Part shown: in pieces, positions 50,875 through 63,114 of the stretch
Position numbering within the stretch: the first letter of the stretch is position 1
Layout of the letters: each line of letters starts with the position of its first letter
NCBI RefSeq assembly: GCF_032452875.1
Contig: NW_026893641.1
Coordinates: 496,001 to 560,000, forward strand
Length of the DNA: 64,000 bases
Origin: Bos javanicus
Lineage: Eukaryota; Chordata; Mammalia; Artiodactyla; Bovidae
Direction of reading: 5' to 3'
Position numbers and translations under genes: made by a program
The notes under the pieces: generated by a model
Told to the model about the DNA's origin: nothing
Database searches by the model: none
Seen by the model: the letters and a program-made list of their open reading frames with translations, nothing else

Positions 50875-52768
50875 GTGCATGATCAGCCACGTGATCAGTG
50901 CATGATCAGCCACGTGATCAGTGCATGATCAGCCACGTGATCAGTGCATGATCAGTCACGTGATCAGTGCATGATCAGGCACGTGATCAGTGCATGATCA
51001 GCCACGTGATCAGTGCATGATAGCCACGTGATCAGTGCATGATCAGTCACCTGATGGGTGTATGATCAGTCACGTGACCAGTACATGGTAGCTACATGAT
51101 CATTGCATGATCAGCCACGTGAGTAGTGCATGATAGCCACGTGATCAGTGCATGATCAGTCACGTGATCAGTGCATGATCAGTCACGTGATCAGTGCATG
51201 ATCAGTCACGTGATCAGTGCATGATCAGCCACGTGATCAGTGCATGATCAGTCACGTGATCAGTGCATGATAGCCACGTGATCAGTGCATGATCAGCCAC
51301 GTGATCAGTGCATGATAGCCACGTGATCAGTGCATGATCAGCCACGTGATCAGTGCATGATAGCCACGTGATCAGTGCATGATCAGTCACGTGATCAGTG
51401 CATGATCAGTCACGTGATCAGTGCATGATCAGCCACGTGATCAGTGCATGATAGCCACGTGATCAGTGCATGATCAGTCACGTGATCAGTGCATGATCAG
51501 TCACGTGACAGTACATGGTAGCTACGTGATCAGTGCATGATCAGCCACGTGATCAGTGCATGATAGCCACGTGATCAGTGCATGATCAGTCACGTGATCA
51601 GTGCATGATCAGTCACGTGATCAGTGCATGATCAGTCACGTGATCAGTGCATGATCAGCCACGTGATCAGTGCATGATCAGTCACGTGATCAGTGCATGA
51701 TCAGCCACGTGATCAGTGCATGATCAGTCACGTGATCAGTGCATGATATAGACGTGATCAGTGCATGATCAGTCACGTGATCAGTGCATGATAGCCACGT
51801 GATCAGTGCATGATCAGTCACGTGATCAGTGCATGATCAGTCACGTGACCAGTGCATGGTAGCTACGTGATCAGTGCATGATCAGCCACGTGATAGTGCA
51901 TGATAGCCACGTGATCAGTGCATGATCAGTCACGTGATCAGTGCATGATCAGTCACGTGATCAGTGCATGATCAGCCACGTGATCAGTGCATGATCAGCC
52001 ACGTGATCAGTGCATGATAGCCACGTGATCAGTGCATGATCAGTCACGTGATCAGTGCATGATCAGGCACGTGATCAGTGCATGATCAGCCACGTGATCA
52101 GTGCATGATAGCCACGTGATCAGTGCATGATCATCACTGATCAGTGCATGATCAGTCACTGACCAGTACATGGTAGCTACATGATCATTGCATGATCAGC
52201 CACGTGATAGTGCATGATAGCCACGTGATCAGTGCATGATCAGTCACGTGATCAGTGCATGATCAGTCATGTGATCAGTGCATGATCAGGCACGTGATCA
52301 GTGCATGATCAGCCACGTGATCAGTGCATGATAGCCACGTGATCAGTGCATGATCAGTCACGTGATCAGTGCATGATCAGTCACGTGATCAGTGCATGAT
52401 CAGCCACGTGATCAGTGCATGATCAGCCACGTGATCAGTGCATGATCAATCACGTGATCAGTGCATGATCAGTCACGTGATCAGTGCATGATAGCTACGT
52501 GATCAGTGCATGATCAGCCACGTGATCAGTGCATGATAGCCACGTGATCAGTGCATGATCAGTCACGTGATCAGTGCATGATCAGTCACGTGATCAGTGC
52601 ATGATCAGTCACGTGATCAGTGCATGATCAGCCACGTGATCAGTGCATGATCAGTCACGTGATCAGTGCATGATAGCTACGTGATCAGTGCATGATCAGC
52701 CACGTGATCAGTGCATGATAGCCACGTGATCAGTGCATGATAGCCACGTGATCAGTGCATGATCAGTC
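50875..52768 (+). repeat. Longest inter-cassette array (copy 2)
   Basis: CACCTGATGGG at 51048; TCACTGATCAG and TCACTGACC from about 52133, 18,832 bp from the same pair in copy 1. Confidence 0.95.
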
Positions 52769-53105
52769 ATGTGATCGTGCATGATCAGCCACGTGATCAG
52801 TGCATGATAGCCACGTGATCAGTGCATGATAGCCACGTGATCAGTGCATGATAGCCACGTGATCAGTGCATGATAGCCACGTGATCAGTGCATGATCAGT
52901 CACGTGATACATGTGTGATCAGCCACGTGATCAGTGCATGATGAGCCACGTGATCAGTGCAGGATCAATTACGTGATCAGTGCATGATCAGTCACGTGAC
53001 CAGTACATGGTTGCTACGTGATCGTTGCATGATCAGCCACGTGAGCAGAGCATGATAGCCACGTGATCAGTGCATGATCAGTCACGTGATCAGTACATGA
53101 TCAGT
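52769..53105 (+). repeat. Extended lead of K31, two extra monomers
   Basis: 337 bp with the same two extra CATGATAGCC monomers as the K20 copy. It starts CATGTGATCGTGCATG, closer to consensus than GTGTGTG. Confidence 0.9.
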
Positions 53106-53569
53106 CACGTGAACAGTGCATGATCATTTACGTGATCTGTGCATGATCAGTCACGTGACCAGTATATGGTAGCTACGTGATCATTCCATGACGAGCCACG
53201 TGAGCAGTGCATGATAGCCACGTGATGTGTGCATGATGAGTTACGTGAGCAGAGTATGATCAGCCACGTGATCAGTGCATGAGTGCCACGTGATCAGTGC
53301 ATGATATGTCACGTGACAGGTGTGTGATCAGCCACGTGAACAGTGCATGTTCAGCCACGTGATCAGTGCATGATAGCCACGTGATCAGTGCATGATCAGT
53401 TACGTGAGCAGTGTATGATCAGCCACGTGATCAGTGCATGGTCAGACACGTGAACAGTGTATGATCAGCCACGTGATCAGTGCATGATATCCAAGTGATC
53501 AGTGCATGATCATCACGTGATCAGTGTATGATCAGCCACGTGAACAGTGCATGCTCAGTCACGTGATCA
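53106..53569 (+). repeat. Long lead of K31
   Basis: 464 bp, same order as the K12 lead. Confidence 0.94.
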
Positions 53570-53933
53570 GGGCCTGCTGAGCTGCGTGATTACTGTCTGC
53601 TCATCTGCTTGACAATTGCCAGCTGAGCTGCACGATTCCTGCCTGTCATCTGCTTGACAATTGCCAGCTGTGCTGCGTAATTCCTGCCTGCTCAGCTGCT
53701 TGATTATTGCCAGCTGAGCAGCATGATTCCTCACAGCTGAGTTCCATGATTATTGCCTGCTGACTGTTTGATTCGTGCCTACTCAGCTCTTTGTTTATTG
53801 CCTCCAGAGGCACATGATCAGTGTATGATAGCAAACATGATCAGTGCATGATCAGTCACATGATCAGCGCCATTAAGTCACGTGATCACTACATGATAGT
53901 CATGTGATCAGTCCATGCTCAGTCACGGTATCA
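53570..53933 (+). repeat. Cassette K31
   Basis: Haplotype A-G-T-T. 3,059 bp from K30. Confidence 0.95.
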
Positions 53934-54739
53934 GTGCATGATCAGCCACGTGATCAGTGCATGATCAGCCACGTGATCAGTGCATGATAGCCATGTGATC
54001 AGTGCATGATCAGTCACGTGATCAGTGCATGATCAGGCAGGTGATCAGTGCATGATCAGTCACGTGATCAGTGCATGATCAGTCACGTGATCAGTGCATG
54101 ATCAGTCACGTGATCAGTGCATGATCAGCCACGTGATCAGTGCATGATCAGCCACGTGATCAGTGCATGATCAGTCACGTGATCAGTGCATGATCAGTCA
54201 CGTGACCAGTACATGGTAGCTACGTGATCATTGCATGATCAGCCACGTGAGCAGTGCATGATAGCCACGTGATCAGTGCATGATCAGTCACGTGATCAGT
54301 GCATGATCAGTCACGTGATCAGTGCATGATCAGTCACGTGATCAGTGCATGATCAATTACGTGATCAGTGCATGATCAGTCACGTGACCAGTACATGGTA
54401 GCTACGTGATCAGTGCATGATCAGCCACGTGATCAGTGCATGATAGCCACGTGATCAGTGCATGATCAGTCACGTGATCAGTGCATGATCATCCGTGATC
54501 AGTGCATGATCAGTCACGTGATCAGTGCATGATATAGACGTGATCAGTGCATGATCAGTCACGTGATCAGTGCATGATCAGCCACGTGATCAGTGCATGA
54601 TAGCCAGTGATCAGTGCATGATAGCCAGTGATCAGTGCATGATCAGTCACGTGATCAGTGCATGATCAGCCACGTGATCAGTGCATGATCAGCCACGTGA
54701 TCAGTGCATGATCAGCCACGTGATCAGTGCATGATCAGT
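53934..54739 (+). repeat. 806-bp array of the 1.34-kb module, copy 7
   Basis: GACCAGTACATGG at 54204 and 54386 (182 bp). GATCATCCGTG near 54488. CCAGTG pair from about 54602. Confidence 0.95.
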
Positions 54740-54909
54740 TACGTGAGCAGTGTATGATCAGCCACGTGATCAGTGCATGGTCAGACACGTGAACAGTGTA
54801 TGATCAGCCACGTGATCAGTGCATGATAGCCACGTGATCAGTGCATGATCAGTCACGTGATCAGTGTATGATCAGCCACGTGAACAGTGCATGCTCAGTC
54901 ACGTGATCT
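54740..54909 (+). repeat. Short lead of K32
   Basis: 170 bp, ending in GATCT. Confidence 0.93.
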
Positions 54910-55273
54910 GGGCCTGCTGAGCTGCGTGATTACTGTCTGCTCATCTGCTTGACAATTGCCAGCTGAGCTGCACGATTCCTGCCTGTCATCTGCTTGACAA
55001 TTGCCAGCTGTGCTGCGTAATTCCTGCCTGCTCAGCTGCTTGATTATTGCCAGCTGAGCAGCATGATTCCTCACAGCTGAGTTCCATGATTATTGCCTGC
55101 TGACTGTTTGATTCGTGCCTACTCAGCTCTTTGTTTATTGCCTCCAGAGGCACATGATCAGTGTATGATAGCAAACATGATCAGCGCATGATCAGTCACA
55201 TGATCAGCGCCATTAAGTCACGTGATCACTACATGATAGTCATGTGATCAGTCCATGCTCAGTCACGGTATCA
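54910..55273 (+). repeat. Cassette K32
   Basis: Haplotype T-G-T-C. 1,340 bp from K31; partner of K21 but without its 4-bp deletion. Confidence 0.95.
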
Positions 55274-57300
55274 GTGCATGATCAGCCACGTGATCAGTGC
55301 ATGATCAGCCACGTGATCAGTTCATGATAGCCATGTGATCAGTGCATGATCAGTCACGTGATCAGTGCATGATCAGTCACGTGATCAGTGCATGATCAGT
55401 CACGTGACCAGTGCATGGTAGCTACATGATCAGTGCATGATCAGCCACGTGATAGTGCATGATAGCCACGTGATCAGTGCATGATCAGTCACGTGATCAG
55501 TGCATGATCAGTCACGTGATCAGTGCATGATCAGCCACGTGATCAGTGCATGATCAGCCACGTGATCAGTGCATGATAGCCACGTGATCAGTGCATGATC
55601 AGTCACGTGATCAGTGCATGATCAGTCACGTGATCAGTGCATGATCAGCCACGTGATCAGTGCATGATCAGCCACGTGATCAGTGCATGATCAATTACGT
55701 GATCAGTGCATGATCAGTCACGTGATCAGTACATGGTAGCTACGTGATCAGTGCATGATCAGCCACGTGATCAGTGCATGATAGCCACGTGATCAGTGCA
55801 TGATCAGTCACGTGATCAGTGCATGATCAGTCACGTGATCAGTGCATGATCAGTCACGTGATCAGTGCATGATCAGTTACGTGATCAGTGCATGATCAGT
55901 CACGTGATCAGTGCATGATAGCCACGTGATCAGTGCATGATCAGCCACGTGATCAGTGCATGATCAGCCACGTGATCAGTGCATGATCAGTCACGTGATC
56001 AGTGCATGATCAGTCACGTGATCAGTGCATGATAGCCACGTGATCAGTGCATGATCAGCCACGTGATCAGTGCATGATAGCCACGTGATCAGTGCATGAT
56101 CAGTCACGTGATCAGTGCATGATCAGTCACGTGATCAGTGCATGATCAGTCACGTGATCAGTGCATGATCAATCACGTGATCAGTGCATGATCAGTCACG
56201 TGATCAGTGCATGATAGCTACGTGATCATGCATGATCAGCCACGTGATCAGTGCATGATAGCCACGTGATCAGTGCATGATAGCCACGTGATCAGTGCAT
56301 GATCAGTCATGTGATCGTGTGTGATCAGCCACGTGATCAGTGCATGATATCCACGTGATCAGTGCATGATAGCCACGTGATCAGTGCATGATAGCCACGT
56401 GATCAGTGCATGATCAGTCACGTGATCATGTGTGATCAGCCACGTGATCAGTGCATGATCAGCCACGTGATCAGTGCATGATCAATTACGTGATCAGTGC
56501 ATGATCAGTCACGTGATCAGTACATGGTAGCTACGTGATCAGTGCATGATCAGCCACGTGATCAGTGCATGATAGCCACGTGATCAGTGCATGATCAGTC
56601 ACGTGATCAGTGCATGATCAGTCACGTGATCAGTGCATGATCAGTCACGTGATCAGTGCATGATCAGTCACGTGACCAGTACATGGTAGCTACGTGATCA
56701 TTGCATGATCAGCCACGTGATCAGTGCATGATAGCCACGTGATCAGTGCATGATCAGTCACGTGATCAGTGTATGATCAGCCACGTGATCAGTGCATGAT
56801 GCCACGTGATCAGTGCATGATAGTCACGTGATCAGTGCATGATCAGTCACGTGATCAGTGCATGATCAGCCACGTGATCAGTGCATGATCAGCCACGTGA
56901 TCAGTGCATGATCAATTACGTGATCAGTGCATGATCAGTCACGTGACCAGTACATGGTAGCTACGTGATCATTGCATGATCAGCCACGTGATCAGTGCAT
57001 GATAGCCACGTGATCAGTGCATGATCAGTCACGTGATCAGTGCATGATCATCCACGTGATCAGTGCATGATCAGTCACGTGATCAGTGCATGATATAGAC
57101 GTGATCAGTGCATGATCAGTCACGTGATCAGTGCATGATCAGCCACGTGATCAGTGCATGATAGCCAGTGATCAGTGCATGATAGCCAGTGATCAGTGCA
57201 TGATCAGTCACGTGATCAGTGCATGATCAGCCACGTGATCAGTGCATGATCAGCCACGTGATCAGTGCATGATCAGCCACGTGATCAGTGCATGATCAGT
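55274..57300 (+). repeat. Long monomer array after K32
   Basis: A partial extended lead (CATGTGATCGTGTGTG at 56308, CATGATATCC) sits here with no long lead after it; the array returns to ordinary monomers instead. GACCAGTACATGG at about 56674 and 56945. CCAGTG pair from about 57164. Confidence 0.93.
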
Positions 57301-57470
57301 TACGTGAGCAGTGTATGATCAGCCACGTGATCAGTGCATGGTCAGACACGTGAACAGTGTATGATCAGCCACGTGATCAGTGCATGATAGCCACGTGATC
57401 AGTGCATGATCAGTCACGTGATCAGTGTATGATCAGCCACGTGAACAGTGCATGCTCAGTCACGTGATCT
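57301..57470 (+). repeat. Short lead of K33
   Basis: 170 bp, ending in GATCT. Confidence 0.93.
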
Positions 57471-57834
57471 GGGCCTGCTGAGCTGCGTGATTACTGTCTG
57501 CTCATCTGCTTGACAATTGCCAGCTGAGCTGCACGATTCCTGCCTGTCATCTGCTTGACAATTGCCAGCTGTGCTGCGTAATTCCTGCCTGCTCAGCTGC
57601 TTGATTATTGCCAGCTGAGCAGCATGATTCCTCACAGCTGAGTTCCATGATTATTGCCTGCTGACTGTTTGATTCGTGCCTACTCAGCTCTTTGTTTATT
57701 GCCTCCAGAGGCACATGATCAGTGTATGATAGCAAACATGATCAGCGCATGATCAGTCACATGATCAGCGCCATTAAGTCACGTGATCACTACATGATAG
57801 TCATGTGATCAGTCCATGCTCAGTCACGGTATCA
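57471..57834 (+). repeat. Cassette K33
   Basis: Haplotype T-G-T-C. 2,561 bp from K32. Confidence 0.95.
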
Positions 57835-58541
57835 GTGCATGATCAGCCACGTGATCAGTGCATGATCTGTCACATGATTAGTGTATGATCATCCACGTGA
57901 TCAGTGCATGGGCAGTCATGTGATCAGTGCATGATATAGACGTGATCAGTGCATGATCAGTCTCGTGATCAGTGCATGATAGCCACGTGATCAGTGCATG
58001 ATCAGTCACCTGATGGGTGTATGATCATTCACGTGACCTGTACATGGTAGCTACATGATCATTGCATGATCAGCCACGTGAGTAGTGCATGATAGCCACG
58101 TGATCAGTGCATGATCAGTCACGTGATCAGTGCATGATCAGTCATGTGACCAGTACATGGTAGCTGCGTGATCATGCATGATCAGCCACGTGATCAGTGC
58201 ATGATCAGCCACGTGATCAGTGCATGATCAGCCACGTGATCAGTGCATGATCAGTCACGTGATCAGTGCATGATCAGTCACGTGATCAGTGCATGATCAG
58301 TCACGTGATCAGCCACATGATCAGTGCATGATCAGTCACGTGATCAGTGCATGATCAGTCACGTGATCAGTGCATGATAGCCACGTGATCAGTGCATGAT
58401 CAGCCACGTGATCAGTGCATGATAGCCACGTGATCAGTGCATGATCAGCCACGTGATCAGTGCATGATCAGTCACGTGATCAGTGCATGATCAGCCACGT
58501 GATCAGTGCATGATCAGTCACGTGATCAGTGCATGATCAGC
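57835..58541 (+). repeat. Monomer array after K33
   Basis: GATCTGTCACATGATTAG at 57864, CATGGGCAGTCATGTG, CACCTGATGGG at 58007, GACCTGTACATGG, and TAGCTGCGTGATCATGC near 58164. This series combines features of the arrays after K5 and K6. Confidence 0.93.
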
Positions 58542-59004
58542 CACGTGATCAGTGCATGATCAGTTACGTGATCAGTGCATGATCAGTCACGTGACCAGTA
58601 TATGGTAGCTACGTGATCATTCCATGACAGCCACGTGAGCAGTGCATGATAGCCACGTGATGTGTGCATGATCAGTTACGTGATCAGAGTATGATCAGCC
58701 ACGTGATCAGTGCATGAGTGCCACGTGATCAGTGCATGATATGTCACGTGACAGGTGTGTGATCAGCCACGTGAACAGTGCATGTTCAGCCACGTGATCA
58801 GTGCATGATAGCCACGTGATCAGTGCATGATCAGTTACGTGAGCAGTGTATGATCAGCCACGTGATCAGTGCATGGTCAGACACGTGAACAGTGTATGAT
58901 CAGCCACGTGATCAGTGCATGATATCTAAGTGATCAGTGCATGATCATCACGTGATCAGTGTTTGATCAGCCACGTGAACAGTGCCTGCTCAGTCACGTG
59001 ATCA
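58542..59004 (+). repeat. Long lead of K34, variant
   Basis: 463 bp. It has CATGACAGCC (1 bp lost), GATCAGTTACGTGATCAG, CATGATATCTAAG, GTGTTTGATCAG and CCTGCTCAG, so several private substitutions occur beside bases restored to consensus. Confidence 0.92.
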
Positions 59005-59323
59005 GGGCCTGCTGAGCTGCGTGATTACTCTGTGCTCATCTGCTTGACAATTGCCAGCTGTGCTGCGTAATTCCTGCCTGCTCAGCTGCTTGATTATTGC
59101 CAGCTGAGCAGCATGATTCCTCACACCTGAGTTCCATGATTATTGCCTGCTGACTGTTTGATTCGTGCCTACTCAGCTCTTTGTTTATTGCCTCCAGAGG
59201 CACATGATCAGTGTATGATAGCAAACATGATCAGTGCATGATCAGTCACATGATCAGCGCCATTAAGTCACGTGATCACTACATGATAGTCATGTGATTA
59301 GTCCATGCTCAGTCACGGTATCA
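59005..59323 (+). repeat. Cassette K34, two-monomer deletion
   Basis: 319 bp: a 45-bp (two-monomer) deletion removed one of the two CATCTGCTTGACAATTG units. The join keeps CCAGCTGTGCTGCG, so the breakpoint is left of the T. GATTACTCTGTGC is private. Haplotype A-C-T-T. Confidence 0.95.
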
Positions 59324-60470
59324 GTGCATGATCAGCCACGTGATCAGTGCATGATCAGCCACGTGATCAGTGCATGATAGCCATGTGATCAGTGCATGAT
59401 CAGTCACGTGATCAGTGCATGATCAGGCACGTGATCAGTGCATGATCAGTCACGTGATCAGTGCATGATCAGTCACGTGATCAGTGCATGATCAGTCACG
59501 TGATCAGTGCATGATCAGCCACGTGATCAGTGCATGATCAGCCACGTGATCAGTGCATGATCAGTCACGTGATCAGTGCATGATCAGTCACGTGACCAGT
59601 GCATGATAGCTACGTGATCAGTGCATGATCAGCCACGTGATCAGTGCATGATAGCCACGTGATCAGTGCATGATCAGTCACGTGATCAGTGCATGATCAG
59701 TCACGTGATCAGTGCATGATCAGTCACGTGATCAGTGCATGATCAGTCACGTGATCAGTGCATGATCAGTCACGTGATCAGTGCATGATAGCTACGTGAT
59801 CAGTGCATGATCAGCCACGTGATCAGTGCATGATAGCCACGTGATCAGTGCATGATCAGTCACATGATCAGTGCATGATCATCCACGTGATCAGTGCATG
59901 ATCAGTCACGTGATCAGTGCATGATATAGACGTGATCAGTGCATGATCAGTCACGTGATCAGTGCATGATCAGCCACGTGATCAGTGCATGATAGCCAGT
60001 GAAGTGCATGATAGCCAGTGATCAGTGCATGATCAGTCACGTGATCAGTGCATGATCAGCCACGTGATCAGTGCATGATAGCCACGTGATCAGTGCATGA
60101 TCAGCCACGTGATCAGTGCATGATCAGTCACGTGATCAGTGCATGATCAGCCACGTGATCAGTGCATGATCAGCCACGTGATCAGTGCATGATCAGCCAC
60201 GTGATCAGTGCATGATCAGCCACGTGATCAGTGCATGATAGCCACGTGATCAGTGCATGATCAGTCACGTGATACATGTGTGATCAGCCACGTGATCAGT
60301 GCATGATGAGCCACGTGATCAGTGCATGATCAATTACGTGATCAGTGCATGATCAGTCACGTGACCAGTACATGGTTGCTCCGTGATCGTTGCATGATCA
60401 GCCACGTGAGCAGTGCATGATAGCCACGTGATCAGTGCATGATCAGTCACGTGATCAGTGCATGATCAGT
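59324..60470 (+). repeat. Monomer array after K34
   Basis: An 806-type start, then a CCAGTGAAGTGC plus CCAGTG pair near 59997. Part of the extended lead (GATACATGTGTG, CATGATGAGCC, GGTTGCTCCGTG) lies at the right end; the short-lead block and the cassette expected between them are absent. Confidence 0.92.
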
Positions 60471-60930
60471 CACGTGAACAGTGCATGATCATTTACGTGA
60501 TCAGTGCATGATCAGTCACGTGACCAGTATATGGTAGCTACGTGATCATTCCATGACAGCCACGTGAGCAGTGCATGATAGCCACGTGATGTGTGCATGA
60601 TCAGTTACGTGAGCAGTATGATCAGCCACGTGATCAGTGCATGAGTGCCACGTGATCAGTGCATGATATGTCACGTGACAGTGTGTGATCAGCCACGTGA
60701 ACAGTGCATGTTCAGCCACGTGATCAGTGCATGATAGCCACGTGATCAGTGCATGATCAGTTACGTGAGCAGTGTATGATCAGCCACGTGATCAGTGCAT
60801 GGTCAGACACGTGAACAGTGTATGATCAGCCACGTGATCAGTGCATGATATCCAAGTGATCAGTGCATGATCATCACGTGATCAGTGTATGATCAGCCAC
60901 GTGAACAGTGCATGCTCAGTCACGTGATCA
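60471..60930 (+). repeat. Long lead of K35, 4 bp shorter
   Basis: 460 bp. The losses are in CATGACAGCC, GAGCAGTATG and GTGACAGTGTG, each moving closer to the bulk monomer. Confidence 0.93.
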
Positions 60931-61294
60931 GGGCCTGCTGAGCTGCGTGATTACTGTCTGCTCATCTGCTTGACAATTGCCAGCTGAGCTGCACGATTCC
61001 TGCCTGTCATCTGCTTGACAATTGCCAGCTGTGCTGCGTAATTCCTGCCTGCTCAGCTGCTTGATTATTGCCAGCTGAGCAGCATGATTCCTCACAGCTG
61101 AGTTCCATGATTATTGCCTGCTGACTGTTTGATTCGTGCCTACTCAGCTCTTTGTTTATTGCCTCCAGAGGCACATGATCAGTGTATGATAGCAAACATG
61201 ATCAGTGCATGATCAGTCACATGATCAGCGCCATTAAGTCACGTGATCACTACATGATAGTCATGTGATCAGTCCATGCTCAGTCACGGTATCA
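60931..61294 (+). repeat. Cassette K35
   Basis: Haplotype A-G-T-T. 1,971 bp from K34. Confidence 0.95.
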
Positions 61295-62403
61295 GTGCAT
61301 GATCAGCCACGTGATCAGTGCATGATCAGCCACGTGATCAGTGCATGATAGCCATGTGATCAGTGCATGATCAGTCACGTGATCAGTGCATGATCAGGCA
61401 CGTGATCAGTGCATGATCAGTCACGTGATCAGTGCATGATCAGTCACGTGATCAGTGCATGATCAGTGATCAGCCACGTGATCAGTGCATGATCAGCCAC
61501 GTGATCAGTGCATGATCAGTCACGTGATCAGTGCATGATCAGTCACGTGACCAGTGCATGGTAGCTACGTGATCAGTGCATGATCAGCCACGTGATCAGT
61601 GCATGATAGCCACGTGATCAGTGCATGATCAGTCACGTGATCAGTGCATGATCAGTCACGTGATCAGTGCATGATCAGTCACGTGATCAGTGCATGATCA
61701 GTCACGTGATCAGTGCATGATCAGTCACGTGATCAGTGCATGATAGCTACGTGATCAGTGCATGATCAGCCACGTGATCAGTGCATGATAGCCACGTGAT
61801 CAGTGCATGATCAGTCACATGATCAGTGCATGATCATCCACGTGATCAGTGCATGATCAGTCATGTGATCAGTGCATGATATAGACGTGATCAGTGCATG
61901 ATCAGTCACGTGATCAGTGCATGATCAGCCACGTGATCAGTGCATGATAGCCAGTGATCAGTGCATGATAGCCAGTGATCAGTGCATGATCAGTCACGTG
62001 ATCAGTGCATGATCAGCCACGTGATCAGTGCATGATAGCCACGTGATCAGTGCATGATCAGCCACGTGATCAGTGCATGATCAGTCACGTGATCAGTGCA
62101 TGATCAGCCACGTGATCAGTGCATGATCAGCCACGTGATCAGTGCATGATCAGCCACGTGATCAGTGCATGATAGCCACGTGATCAGTGCATGATCAGTC
62201 ACGTGATCAGTGCATGATCAGTCACGTGATCAGTGCATGATCAGTCACGTGATCAGTGCATGATCAATTACGTGATCAGTGCATGATCAGTCACGTGATC
62301 AGTGCATGATAGCTACGTGATCATTGCATGATCAGCCACGTGATCAGTGCATGATAGCCACGTGATCAGTGCATGATAGCCACGTGATCAGTGCATGATC
62401 AGT
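61295..62403 (+). repeat. Monomer array after K35
   Basis: A GATCAGTGATCAGCC monomer (loss of the GCATGATCAGTCAC part) near 61465 recurs after K36. CCAGTG pair near 61950. Confidence 0.93.
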
Positions 62404-62720
62404 CATGTGATACGTGTGTGATCAGCCACGTGATCAGTGCATGATATCCACGTGATCAGTGCATGATAGCCACGTGATCAGTGCATGATAGCCACGTGAT
62501 CAGTGCATGATCAGTCACGTGATACATGTGTGATCAGCCACGTGATCAGTGCATGATGAGCCACGTGATCAGTGCATGATCAATTACGTGATCAGTGCAT
62601 GATCAGTCACGTGACCAGTACATGGTTGCTACGTGATCGTTGCATGATCAGCCACGTGAGCAGTGCATGATAGCCACGTGATCAGTGCATGATCAGTCAC
62701 GTGATCAGTGCATGATCAGT
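62404..62720 (+). repeat. Extended lead of K36
   Basis: 317 bp: one extra CATGATAGCC monomer. GTGCATGATCAATTACG has replaced GTGCAGGATC, and GAGCAGTGC has replaced GAGCAGAGC, so it is nearer consensus than other copies. Confidence 0.88.
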
Positions 62721-63114
62721 CACGTGATCAGTGCATGATCATTTACGTGATCAGTGCATGATCAGTCACGTGACCAGTATATGGTAGCTACGTGATCATT
62801 GCATGACAGCCACGTGATCAGTGCATGATGCCACGTGATCAGTGCATGATATGTCACGTGATCAGTGTGTGATCAGCCACGTGATCAGTGCATGATCAGC
62901 CACGTGATCAGTGCATGATAGCCACGTGATCAGTGCATGATCAGTTACGTGAGCAGTGTATGATCAGCCACGTGATCAGTGCATGGTCAGACACGTGAAC
63001 AGTGTATGATCAGCCACGTGATCAGTGCATGATATCCAAGTGATCAGTGCATGATCATCACGTGATCAGTGTATGATCAGCCACGTGAACAGTGCATGCT
63101 CAGTCACGTGATCA
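62721..63114 (+). repeat. Long lead of K36, reduced
   Basis: 394 bp, about three monomers shorter. CATGTTCAGCC, GTGACAGGTGTG and GTGAACAG in the left part have become consensus; the right part (TTACGTGAGCAG onward, CATGATATCCAAG) is unchanged. Confidence 0.9.
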
